Assembly (NCBI GenBank): GCA_963832365.1
Contig: CAWHUL010000004.1
Coordinates: 1 to 64,000, forward strand
Source of the DNA: CAWBRT01 sp963832365
GTDB lineage: Bacteria; Acidobacteriota; Terriglobia; Terriglobales; Acidobacteriaceae
Length of the DNA: 64,000 bases
Direction: 5' to 3'
Of the stretch, positions 16,103-24,400 are shown piece by piece. The notes beneath the pieces are model-generated. The model ran no database searches, was not told where the DNA came from, and was given only the letters and a program-made list of their open reading frames with translations. How positions within the stretch are numbered: the stretch's first letter is position 1; each line of letters opens with the position of its first letter. Made by a program: the position numbers and the translations under genes.

Positions 16103-17503
16103 TTAGTTGAGCAAGAGTATGTCAGCGGTACCGGGTGTCGGCAGATAGCTTGCAGCTGCCGCGCCGATTGGTGTCCAGGTGCATGTTAGAGAGTAGGGCC
16201 CGGCTGACATTGGCGTCGTTTGGCCCGCCTTCTGGTCGTACGTCCATGTGCCGGTCAGTACTGTCTTGCAACTGCTGTCAGGACAAGCTCGAGCATTCAG
16301 TTGGCCCTTGACCAGCGCTGTCCCGGCGTTGATCGCGGCGGGTACCGGCGCCCACGAGATGGTCGCAGCGACTTTGTTCACCGACAGCGTTACTGTCGCT
16401 TTGAGGGGAGTTCCGTAGTCTGTCCCGTCATCCGGTTTGAAGGTGGCCGACAAGGTGTGGCTTCCGCCGCTCAGCACCGTACCCAACACCGACGAGTAGG
16501 TGAAAGTACCCGGCACCGGGTTACCGCCAATCGAGGCACTCGCGTTCAACTGCGTACCCGTAAGTGCGGTTCCGTAGTCGATGGGAGCAGGTGTGCTCCA
16601 AGTGATCACCGGCATTGCCTTGGTCACCGTAATCGCAGTGCTGGCCGGTGCCGAGTTCGTGTAGTCAGTTGCGTCCGTCGGCGTGAAGGTAGCCGCGATG
16701 GTGTGGTGTCCTCCCGTCAATATCGGGCTCGCTGTTACCGCTACCCCCGGAGCGCCGTCGATGGAATATAGGAAGCGGCCGTCGACCGGAGCGGTCGTTC
16801 CGGGGGCCAAGGTCAAGACCGTTGCGCTCAGTTTGGTGAGATCAAGCGGCGTTCCATAAGCGATGGCCGGCGGTGCCGTCACCTTGATCTTGGGCGTCAG
16901 CGGAGTCACCAGCAGCGTCGCAGAGGCATCGGTTGGGGTGTTGAAGTTAGCGGCGCTCGTCGGCTGGAAGCTGGCGGAGAGAGGCTGGGCTCCTGCCGCT
17001 AGTATCACGCCTGCCGCCGGCTTATACGTAAACGCGCCGTACACTGTCACGCCGGGGTAAGTGGCCTTGGCATTCAGTTGGGCGCCGCTCAGTTTCGTTC
17101 CGTAGGTGATCGCCTTGGGCTCGGGCCAGGTGATGGTCGGAGTGACGGCGGTGACCATCAGCGTTACCGATGCCCTAGCCGTGGCGTAGTCAGTCGTGTC
17201 CGAGGGCGTGAAGGTGACCGACAACTTCTGGCTACCTCCGACCGGCACCTTGCCCGCCGCAGGCGAATAGACGAAGGTACCTGACGCGGACACATCCACG
17301 CCGTTGCAAGTGGCCGTTGCGTTGAGCTGCGTGCCGTCAAGCGCGGTTCCGTAGGCGATCTCCGCCGGTGCGCTCCAACTAATCGTCTTTCCACCATGGG
17401 GCGAGAATGCCGATGGACTAGTAGCGTAAGCGGCGATTGCCAGACACGTAAGTCGTCCGGTAAAAAATAGGGAAATCCTGCGACGGCTCACGCCATGCGA
17501 CAT
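16103..17503 (-). CDS. Secreted Ig-like (MBG/Big type) repeat protein
   Basis: About 466 residues from the ATG at 17503, which has GGAGG five bases upstream. An N-terminal stretch with three Arg and a hydrophobic core (SLFFTGRLTCLAIAAYA) looks like a signal peptide. The rest is five tandem repeats of about 80 residues, each opening with ITW or ISW plus YGTxLxGxQLNA and ending in SVTFTP..TDYxxA, a pattern of bacterial Ig-like domains often found in Acidobacteriota exoproteins. It is rich in Thr, Ala and Gly. No enzyme domain or cell-wall anchor is seen. It is probably an exported adhesion or matrix protein, or the stalk of a once larger protein. Confidence 0.8.
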   Translation of the reverse strand: MSHGVSRRRISLFFTGRLTCLAIAAYATSPSAFSPHGGKTISWSAPAEIAYGTALDGTQLNATATCNGVDVSASGTFVYSPAAGKVPVGGSQKLSVTFTPSDTTDYATARASVTLMVTAVTPTITWPEPKAITYGTKLSGAQLNAKATYPGVTVYGAFTYKPAAGVILAAGAQPLSASFQPTSAANFNTPTDASATLLVTPLTPKIKVTAPPAIAYGTPLDLTKLSATVLTLAPGTTAPVDGRFLYSIDGAPGVAVTASPILTGGHHTIAATFTPTDATDYTNSAPASTAITVTKAMPVITWSTPAPIDYGTALTGTQLNASASIGGNPVPGTFTYSSVLGTVLSGGSHTLSATFKPDDGTDYGTPLKATVTLSVNKVAATISWAPVPAAINAGTALVKGQLNARACPDSSCKTVLTGTWTYDQKAGQTTPMSAGPYSLTCTWTPIGAAAASYLPTPGTADILLLN

Positions 17504-18013
17504 TGCGACCTCCGGCGCCATTCGGCGCGGGTCAGCATTTACAACGGGGCCTGACAGAAGGGGTAAGTGTGCCCAAGGTCGGCAACACCCGGGGGCTCAT
17601 CCGTGAACTGCAAGGCGGGAGCAACGCTTCTTGCTGCGAAGTTCGGGCCGTGGGTTGTCGTAGAAACGTGCAGCAAGATTTTGAGCTACTCAGGAAGGAG
17701 AAACAATACCACTAAAGTGTCTAAAACTCCACAAAAGGGGCGCAAGCCTTAGGACGGGAAAAAAGCGGAGTGATACAGCACCATTTTGGGCGGCGCAGAC
17801 GAGTATGCTTCTCAATTTCTAGTGAATTCACTGAAGCGGTCCCGAAGTCTCAATCCGGGAAACCAGCCGTCGGTCAGTTGACGAGTGACGGGCAATCCGG
17901 AAATTGGCCGCCGGTTTTCGGGATTCGTACCGGGAAACGCCCTTGCGTTACCCGAACCGACCCAACTCCCGGATTTTCGGCAATCCGGAAACTGACCCAC
18001 CCCCGACCCGCCC
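17504..18013. repeat. Intergenic stretch with short CCGGATTGCC repeats
   Basis: No gene is recognised. Read on the minus strand, TTTCCGGATTGCC occurs twice (within 17890-17905 and 17979-17995), and related forms (CCGGATTGAGA, CCCGAAAA) occur around them, so 17840-18005 looks like degenerate dispersed repeats. The promoter of the Ig-repeat gene must lie in the part near 17510-17760. Confidence 0.5.
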
Positions 18014-18835
18014 TCATTCAACATCCTCGCCGTGATCGTCGTGCAGATGTCTGTGAGAGTGCGCGTGCGAGTGGACGATCCCGCCGTGTGAGTGCCGGTG
18101 AGCGTGGATCAGGTTTGCCTGGGTGAGCAGGTCTTTGTTCGACAGTATTTCCACTGGCGTACCGGTGGCGACGATGTTGCCGTTCTGCATCACGTAAACC
18201 ACGTCGGCGATGTGATCCAGAAGCTCTAGTTGATGGGTGGCGCTGATGACCGTCTTGGAGGTGCTTCTCCACCCCTGGACCTGGTCAACCAGTTGACTCT
18301 GACTTTTCGGGTCGAGCGCCGCCGTAGGCTCATCGAGCAGCAGCACCTGCGGATCGATCACCAGGATGGAGGCGAGGGCAACTTTCTTTTTTTCGCCGCC
18401 AGAAAGCCGATGTGGTGGCCGCTCCTTTAGATGGAGAATCCCCATGAGGTCGAGGGTTTCATTCACCCGCTGCAACACTTCCGCTCTCGACCAACCCAGT
18501 TGGAGAGGGCCGAACGCAACTTCGTCAAAGACTGTGGAATTGAAGAGTTGCACATCCGGATTCTGAAAGACCAGCCCAACCTGACGCCGGAAGTTCAGGT
18601 TCACCGTGTCGCTCTGGAGGCGTTCTTGAGTCAGCGGTTCCCCCATGAACTTGATCGACCCCGCCTTCGGAAAGTAGAGCGCATCGAGGAGCCGCAACAA
18701 TGTGGACTTCCCCGAACCGTTGGCTCCAATGAGCGCGACGCGCTGCCCCGGCTCGAACACCAGAGACAGGGATTGCAGGGCCGGTATGCCATCGTAGTCG
18801 AAGCTGACGTTCTGCAACTCAAAGATCGGCGGCAA
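18014..18835 (-). CDS. cbiO: Cobalt ECF transporter ATPase CbiO with His-rich tail
   Basis: A 273-residue ABC ATPase. Walker A is GANGSGKST (about 35-43), the signature is LSGGEKKKVALA (about 143), and Walker B is VLLLDEPTAALDP (about 165), with a switch His in SATHQLELL. It powers uptake of Co2+ or Ni2+ with CbiM and CbiQ. The C-terminus carries about a dozen His in a short span (HAHRHSHGGI, then HSHAHSHRHLH), likely to bind or buffer metal ions. It follows cbiQ with six bases between, in the operon cbiM-cbiQ-cbiO. The tail favours metal over vitamin as the substrate. Confidence 0.93.
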   Translation of the reverse strand: MPPIFELQNVSFDYDGIPALQSLSLVFEPGQRVALIGANGSGKSTLLRLLDALYFPKAGSIKFMGEPLTQERLQSDTVNLNFRRQVGLVFQNPDVQLFNSTVFDEVAFGPLQLGWSRAEVLQRVNETLDLMGILHLKERPPHRLSGGEKKKVALASILVIDPQVLLLDEPTAALDPKSQSQLVDQVQGWRSTSKTVISATHQLELLDHIADVVYVMQNGNIVATGTPVEILSNKDLLTQANLIHAHRHSHGGIVHSHAHSHRHLHDDHGEDVE

Positions 18836-18841
18836 TGGCGA

Positions 18842-19654
18842 TCACCTCCCCATCCATGCGGCAGCACAGGCGAGAGCGAGAAAACCAGCGAGCCCGGCAT
18901 AGTCAAGAGCCTGCATTCGAAACTCCGTAATCAGTTGAATGTCGCCCCGAAAACCGCGCGACTGCATGGCCAGATAGACTTCTTCGCTCAGGTCGATACT
19001 TTTGCTGAGCAGAACGCCCGCGGTTCTGGAAGCCACGCGGCGCTGCTCGGGGCCGCTCAGCGCTCCGATCATCCGGCTCTGCCTGGATTCGAACATCTGG
19101 TTTGCGGTTTCGATGAACAGGAAGATGTAGCGATGCGTCATCGCAAGCATCGTGATGACCTCAGTGGGCACGCGTACCGCTCGCAGCGACTTGAGGATAT
19201 GCGTCCATCGCGTGCAGAGTACAAGCGTAGTGGTGAGCGTTACCGCGGTCTCGACGCGCAGAATCAGCAACGCCGCTGTTCGTAATCCCTGTTGAGTCAC
19301 CGCCAGTCCGCCGGAGCTGACGACGGCGATCCCTGGCGTAATGAAGATTGCCGGCAACGCGATGACGCCGGTGAAACCGAGCACGATCAGCCAGACCCGC
19401 GTAATCAGCGTTTGCAAACGGATGCCCGAAGACAAGGCAAGCAGCACGGCCGCAACGAACAGGAACGCGATTACCGACAAGCGCCTGCTGACGGTCGTTG
19501 CCACGACCAGGGAAAACACGCCGGCCGCACGTACCCTCGGATCGAAAGCTTGCAGTAGTCCGCGCCGCGTAACCAACTGTTCTGACGCAAGCGCCCGTGA
19601 AAGCGCTCGGGCGAAGGCGCGAATCGTGGACTCGATGAAGAAGTGGCGGCTCAT
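18842..19654 (-). CDS. cbiQ: Cobalt ECF transporter T component CbiQ
   Basis: About 270 residues from the ATG at 19654, which overlaps the cbiM stop by four bases (ATGA). Hydrophobic segments lie around 45-75, 85-125 and 225-265. The cytoplasmic coupling region includes ESRQSRMIGALS and LAMQSRGFRGD; the Ala-Arg-Gly-like motifs in such segments contact the ATPase grooves. It couples ATP hydrolysis by CbiO to metal uptake through CbiM. A longer reading to 19810 would run deep into cbiM and is rejected. Confidence 0.9.
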   Translation of the reverse strand: MSRHFFIESTIRAFARALSRALASEQLVTRRGLLQAFDPRVRAAGVFSLVVATTVSRRLSVIAFLFVAAVLLALSSGIRLQTLITRVWLIVLGFTGVIALPAIFITPGIAVVSSGGLAVTQQGLRTAALLILRVETAVTLTTTLVLCTRWTHILKSLRAVRVPTEVITMLAMTHRYIFLFIETANQMFESRQSRMIGALSGPEQRRVASRTAGVLLSKSIDLSEEVYLAMQSRGFRGDIQLITEFRMQALDYAGLAGFLALACAAAWMGR

Positions 19655-20730
19655 GAGCCCAACTCGCTGCGATTCCGCTTCTTCGCAACCAGGCTGGCAA
19701 CAAACGAAAGCACGCCGAACAGCCCCACTCCGAACATCGCGGATAACAGGTATCCCAAGTGTGGGTTCTTGACAAACGCGGGCGCATAGTTCGGGAAAGG
19801 TGCGGTCCAAAAAGACGATAGCTTCTGTAAGCCGGAAGGGACCGCCTCAGGAGGTGCTTGACCGTGAGAAACAGCGGCGATTTGAGCGCGTGCTTGCAGG
19901 CTGGAGAAATCGACTGGCGACCATTCGCCCCATGCGGTGCCGACCGCAAGGATGCCGAGCGGAGCAGCCATCATCAGCAGCGCAACGGTAAGCCAAAGGT
20001 TCCTGATGCCCGTGGTGGCAGGCACGCGGAATTCATCTTTCCCCTGTTGCAAGCCGGCGAGCCCCTGAAGCAGTCTGGGATTCACCTTTTGTAAATAGGA
20101 AACCATTCCACCCGCGACGACCGCCTCGGCAAATCCGGCTAAGGTCAGGTGGCCGATCATCATTGCAGGAATGGCGATTTGCAGCGGATAGGGTGCGTAC
20201 AGGGGAGTTCCACCGGCATCGTGAAAAAGTATTGGCTGAATTCCGAACTCCACGGCAGCCATGAAAGCCGAAGCGTTAATCGAGAGGTATCCGGCAATCG
20301 CCGCGGCGATTACGCGCCTCCGCGAGTTCAATTCCGAAGAGGCAGACAGCAGACGATACACAACGTAGGCCACGAACGCGCCTACGATCGCCATGTTGAA
20401 GCAGTTCGCCCCCAGAGTCGTGATGCCGCCATCGCCGAAAAAAAGCGCCTGGATGGCGAGTGCGATCGAAGTCGCCAAAATCGCGCCCCATGGCCCCAAA
20501 ACGATGGTCGCCGCTGTTACGCCCACCGCGTGGCCGGTAGTGCCTCCGGGGAGAGGCAGGTTGAACATCATGAGCACGAAACAGAAAGCCGCGAAGACCG
20601 AGATAAGAGGGATGGCGCGAGTGAACAACACACGTCGAATGCGCTTCAGCGCCGCGTACCATCCACCAGCTGCCAAGGCGTAGCCTGCCGCGCAAGTGGA
20701 AGGGCTCAAGTAGCCATCAGGAATGTGCAT
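19651..20730 (-). CDS. cbiM: Cobalt ECF transporter substrate component CbiM fused to a CbiN/PDGLE-like tail
   Basis: About 359 residues. The ATG at 20730 gives the obligatory N-terminus MHIPDGYLSP; in this family the amino group, His2 and a later His bind Co2+ or Ni2+, so this start is firm. The N-terminal 210 residues are the CbiM core with MFNLPLPGGTTGHAVG and GDGGITTLGANCFNMA. The C-terminal 130 residues, with a periplasmic stretch and a final membrane segment (GYLLSAMFGVGLFGVLSFVA), match the CbiN/PDGLE extension, so M and N functions appear fused. It is the first gene of cbiMQO; a candidate cobalamin riboswitch lies directly upstream. Confidence 0.92.
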   Translation of the reverse strand: MHIPDGYLSPSTCAAGYALAAGGWYAALKRIRRVLFTRAIPLISVFAAFCFVLMMFNLPLPGGTTGHAVGVTAATIVLGPWGAILATSIALAIQALFFGDGGITTLGANCFNMAIVGAFVAYVVYRLLSASSELNSRRRVIAAAIAGYLSINASAFMAAVEFGIQPILFHDAGGTPLYAPYPLQIAIPAMMIGHLTLAGFAEAVVAGGMVSYLQKVNPRLLQGLAGLQQGKDEFRVPATTGIRNLWLTVALLMMAAPLGILAVGTAWGEWSPVDFSSLQARAQIAAVSHGQAPPEAVPSGLQKLSSFWTAPFPNYAPAFVKNPHLGYLLSAMFGVGLFGVLSFVASLVAKKRNRSELGS

Positions 20731-20751
20731 GGTACCCGCCTGGCGCAGACT

Positions 20752-20904
20752 GGTTCCGCGGATAATCCCATCGCCAATGATCGCCAATTCCGCCGATGAA
20801 TCTCATCGCGTTCGCTTCCAGCCCGGTTGTGCTCCCAACGCTTGCGCGCGGGGTACAGATCGCCCTTCGGCACTCCAGCCCAGCCGCGAAGGCGCATGGA
20901 ACCC
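20752..20904 (-). promoter_or_regulatory. Candidate cobalamin riboswitch before cbiM
   Basis: On the minus strand the leader opens with GGGTTCC (20898-20904) and closes with GGAACC (20752-20757), which can pair as a P1 helix. In between, in the expected order, are CTGTACCCCGCGCGCAAGCG (compare the CCCCGC..AAGCG core), TTGGGAGCAC (compare TTGGGAGCCAC) and GGAAGCGAACGCGATGAGA (compare GGAAGGC...GATGA). The strict GGTGAAA-type box is not seen, so it would be a divergent member. Cobalamin riboswitches often control cobalt transporters. A covariance-model search would settle it. Confidence 0.5.
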
Positions 20905-21155
20905 ACGGTTCGCGGCGCGGGTATTCTCGGAGTAACACAATCCTAACATCGCGGCGGTCCGCATCGCGAAAGCGGCGCTTTCAGGGCCTTCCAGCGAGAT
21001 TTCGAAACCTACGAAATAACGGTTGTGTCGGAACCAGCCAACTGCGAGCATAGCTATAGACCGAAGCTTTACCCACGCAAGCTGAGCTGAACCTGGCTCT
21101 GTTGCCCGATTCACCCCACGCGACCGGGTGCCTGCACACATCAGGAGGACGTTCC

Positions 21156-22889
21156 ATGAGAGGTTCGGATGCAGTCGTAGAGATGTTAATCGCACATAAA
21201 GTGAAACATGTATTTGGCGTCCCCGGCGATACCAGCATGAACGTCCACGATTCCTTCGCTGGCCGAACCGCGGAGATTCAACACATCTTGACCCGGGACG
21301 AGCGTAATGCAGGATACATGGCCGATGGTTACGCGCGGGTATCGAGGAAACCGGGCGTGGTGGAGACGCCGAGCGGCGGTGGAGCTTTATATGTGATTCC
21401 CGCCGTAAGCGAGGCCAATAATTCCTGTATCCCCATGATATGTCTGTCGTCCGATATCACGATGAGCAGCGAACAGACTAACGCGTTGACGGACGTTGAT
21501 CAGGAATTGTTGTTCAAGGCTGTTACCAAGTGGAACACCAAGATTAGAGTGGCTTCCAAAATCCCCCAGCTATTTCGAAAAGCCTTTCGAATGGCTACCG
21601 GAGGCGTCCCTGGGGCAGTACATCTTGCCCTGCCGGAAAATATATTGGAACAGCCGGTAGAGTTCTCTGCCAAAGAACTCAGCGCGCTTGAGGCGACTTC
21701 GGCTCAGGCCCCTTTCAGATGCGGGCCGACCAGTCAGGATATCGACAGAGTTGTTGATCTGTTTTGCCAGTCTGTGCGACCGATCATTTTGGCGGGGGGC
21801 GGCGTGCACCTCTCCGACGCCTATGAGCAGTTGGAGCAGTTCAGGGCCGGTTATAACGTTCCGGTGGTAACAACGGTGAATGGAAAAGGCAGTGTTCAGG
21901 AATTCGCGAACAATGCCGTTGGAGTTATTGGATCGAATGGTGGTTCGGAGGAAGGGCTGGCTACTATTCAGCAGGCTGACCTTGTTCTAGTACTAGGCTC
22001 GAAGTTAAACAACGTAACCACGATGGGCAAGATAGCAATCAATAAAGATGCCAAGGTGATTCAAGTGGACATTGGCGAGGATGGGATAGGGCTGAATACG
22101 CCTGTGGATGTCGCTATCGTGAGCGACGTTAACGAGTTCTTATGCAACTTGAATCGTGAATTGCTGGCGGCAAAGAGCCGTTTGGCTGACCGATACGACA
22201 AGTGGAACTCATGGGTCCGTAATAAGGTTATCGAAAAGAGAAGAAGGATTGAGCAGGAGATGCTCACCGAAAGCAATCTGGTTCTTCCATGCAGGTTTTT
22301 CGGCGCGCTGGAGCAATTGACGGATCACAACACGATCCTCGTGGGAGACGCGGGCACCCCGACCCCATATATTTCGTCGTACGTCAGGTCAAAAAGAGCT
22401 GGCCGATGGAATGTGCTACCCAGAGCCCACGGTAGCTTGGGCTACGCATTGCCGGCCGCGATTGGCGTCAAAGTGGCGAAGCCCGATGCCACAGTATTTT
22501 CTTTGATGGGCGATGCCAGCTTGGGAATGGCTCTCGGTGATTTGGAAACTGCTAAGAGGCTTGGCCTGCCGATTATATTCGTTAATTTTGAAAACAATTG
22601 CTATGGCTGGATCAAGACCATTCAGCGGCTCTACTATGACGAGAAATACTTTGCCGTCGATTTCTGCCCGATCGATTCAGTCGCCGTAGCTAAAGGATTC
22701 GGTATCGATGCAATCAACATCAGCGACAATGCGCATATCGAAGAAGGCATTCAGTGGGCGCTGTCTCAAGAGAAACCGACATTTCTAAATGTCGCCATCG
22801 AACGGCCTACGGGGTTTGTGCCCCCGGTATTAAAGTGGGAGCGTGACATCAAAGTCCCGCCTTCCGAAAGAAAGAAGCTAACCTATTAG
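21156..22889 (+). CDS. ThDP-dependent enzyme of the acetolactate synthase family
   Basis: A 577-residue protein from the ATG at 21156, with TCAGGAGG before it. It has the three-domain layout of ThDP enzymes: an N-terminal Pyr domain with FGVPGDTSMNVHDSF and the likely catalytic Glu in TRDERNAGYMADGYARV (about residue 51), a central domain, and a C-terminal PP domain with the ThDP motif MGDASLGMALGD ending in FENNCYGW (about 450-480). Relatives include acetolactate synthase, sulfopyruvate decarboxylase and benzaldehyde-type lyases. No regulatory subunit gene is adjacent, so a branched-chain amino acid role is doubtful. It stands alone, divergent from cbiM and convergent with the next gene. Confidence 0.85.
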   Translation: MRGSDAVVEMLIAHKVKHVFGVPGDTSMNVHDSFAGRTAEIQHILTRDERNAGYMADGYARVSRKPGVVETPSGGGALYVIPAVSEANNSCIPMICLSSDITMSSEQTNALTDVDQELLFKAVTKWNTKIRVASKIPQLFRKAFRMATGGVPGAVHLALPENILEQPVEFSAKELSALEATSAQAPFRCGPTSQDIDRVVDLFCQSVRPIILAGGGVHLSDAYEQLEQFRAGYNVPVVTTVNGKGSVQEFANNAVGVIGSNGGSEEGLATIQQADLVLVLGSKLNNVTTMGKIAINKDAKVIQVDIGEDGIGLNTPVDVAIVSDVNEFLCNLNRELLAAKSRLADRYDKWNSWVRNKVIEKRRRIEQEMLTESNLVLPCRFFGALEQLTDHNTILVGDAGTPTPYISSYVRSKRAGRWNVLPRAHGSLGYALPAAIGVKVAKPDATVFSLMGDASLGMALGDLETAKRLGLPIIFVNFENNCYGWIKTIQRLYYDEKYFAVDFCPIDSVAVAKGFGIDAINISDNAHIEEGIQWALSQEKPTFLNVAIERPTGFVPPVLKWERDIKVPPSERKKLTY

Positions 22890-22899
22890 ACCGGGCAAG

Positions 22900-24286
22900 C
22901 TACCGGATGGCCAAAGGCTTGCCTTCAGCCGAGGGTAAGCTCACCCCAAGAGCCTTCGCCAGGGTCGGAGCGATCTGCCGCATGTCGATCACCCCAAGGT
23001 TTCTGCCGTGTGCAATTCCAGCCCCGGTCGACAAAAAATGAAGCGCGCATCTCGGGGTGTTCCGGCAGATATCCGTGCGTGCCGCCCGGCGCGCTGTTCC
23101 GGTGCACCGGCCCGGAAAAGCTGAACTCCATCTGAAAACCAGGTTTGAGATCAACCAGAAAGCTGGCGGTCGGATACCCGCCCAACTTCAGCAATTCATC
23201 CTGTTCGACAATCCGGTTAATACCGTTCTCCGGATCGGCGGCTAACTGCTTCAGTAGCTCTCTGGTCTTCTTTACCAAAGCCGGATCGTGCGCATCCTTC
23301 AGCACAATTGCCGCCGAGCCGCCGCTCGTCCAAGGAATCGCTTCCCACCGCTCAACCTTTGTAGTGCCAAATTGAGTCTTCGCCGCGGCAGGCCGTATAA
23401 GCCCAGCCGACACGAAGGTCGCAGCAAGGTTCAAGCGGTGGCTGACCGGAGCGAAGCCGTGGTCCGATACGACGCAGATCATCGCGTCTGGATCCACACT
23501 CAAAGCCGCATCGCGCAACTGTCCGACCATTTCGTCACTGGCTTCCAGAACCGCGTTTGCCTGCGGACTGAACGGCCCGTGCTGATGTTCCGCGTGATCG
23601 AGCGCCGCCAGATGTACGGTGATCAAGTTCGGCTTGTACTTCTTTATGATTGCCGTAGCAAACTTTGCGCGCAGCCGGTCGTTCTGCAGGTCCGCGTTTA
23701 ACCCGTTGGCGTAAGGCCCCAGCTCCGCCTCCAATTTGGCTAGCAGTCCGGGAGTCGAAAGCGCACGCAGCAGTTTGCGGTCGTCCGGGGTTCCGGCGCG
23801 CCACACTTCTGGAATAAGGTACCTGACAGGAGCGCCCACACTGACAGGCCAATTCACACTTGCGGTTACCAGTCCCGCGGCATTCGCGGCCTCCCACAAG
23901 GTTGGCACTCGGATGTCTTCGCTGTACCAGTACCATCCCTGAAAGTTTTTTTGCTCGGGGTCGAACGTCGTGTTCGCCCAGATGCCATGCTTGCCGGGCC
24001 AAACACCGGTGATCAGCGTGGTGTGACTCGGATACGTCACGGTCGGAACGACGCCGTTCACGCCTTCAGCGTAAACTCCTTCGCGCATCATGCGCCGAAG
24101 GTTGGGAACCTTCAGGCCAAGCTGCTCCGCCTGTGTCACGTAGTCGGGGCGCATTCCGTCCACCGAGATGAGGACTACGCTGCGCGCATCGGCCGTGGCT
24201 GCCAAGCCGCATATCAAGAGCACGATGACAGCTACAGACAGCCCACGCCCTGCATGTCGCCAATCAAATGAGACCGAACGGTTCAC
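22900..24286 (-). pseudogene. Secreted alkaline phosphatase-like phosphodiesterase (NPP type), one frameshift near the 3' end
   Basis: An N-terminal signal peptide (VAVIVLLICGLAATADA) is followed by an alkaline phosphatase superfamily domain: VVLISVDGMRPDYV with the first metal-binding Asp, PTVTYPSHTTLITGVWPGKHG with the nucleophile Thr, AALDHAEHQHG, VVSDHGFAPV and finally GGTHGY. These are the metal sites of nucleotide pyrophosphatase/phosphodiesterases, so it probably cleaves phosphodiesters outside the cytoplasm. After FFVD the frame breaks; dropping one C near 23025 restores GAGIAHGRNLGVIDMRQIAP and a stop at 22900-22902. The intact length would be about 461 residues. The break removes only the last 40 or so residues. 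Confidence 0.82.
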
Positions 24287-24400
24287 TTGCGCCTCCCGCT
24301 ATCACCAGTATGCATGATTACGAGATGTTATGAATTGCCCGCTGGAAAACACGCTGGCTCGGAAAATCCAAGCCGCAGTGAGTGCAGGGTCACGTACGCA

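Noticed and set aside
17690..17790. c-di-GMP riboswitch (GGGGCGCAAGCC resembles part of a GEMM core)
   Set aside because: Only one box matches and no gene follows on that strand.
21156..22889. Oxalyl-CoA decarboxylase, which would fit the oxalate theme
   Set aside because: No formyl-CoA transferase gene nearby and no CoA-site features I could point to; only the general ThDP fold is supported.
22893..22923. Terminator between the ThDP enzyme and the phosphodiesterase (GGCAAGC...GCTTGCC)
   Set aside because: One arm is inside the restored phosphodiesterase coding end, the stem is short and there is no T-run.
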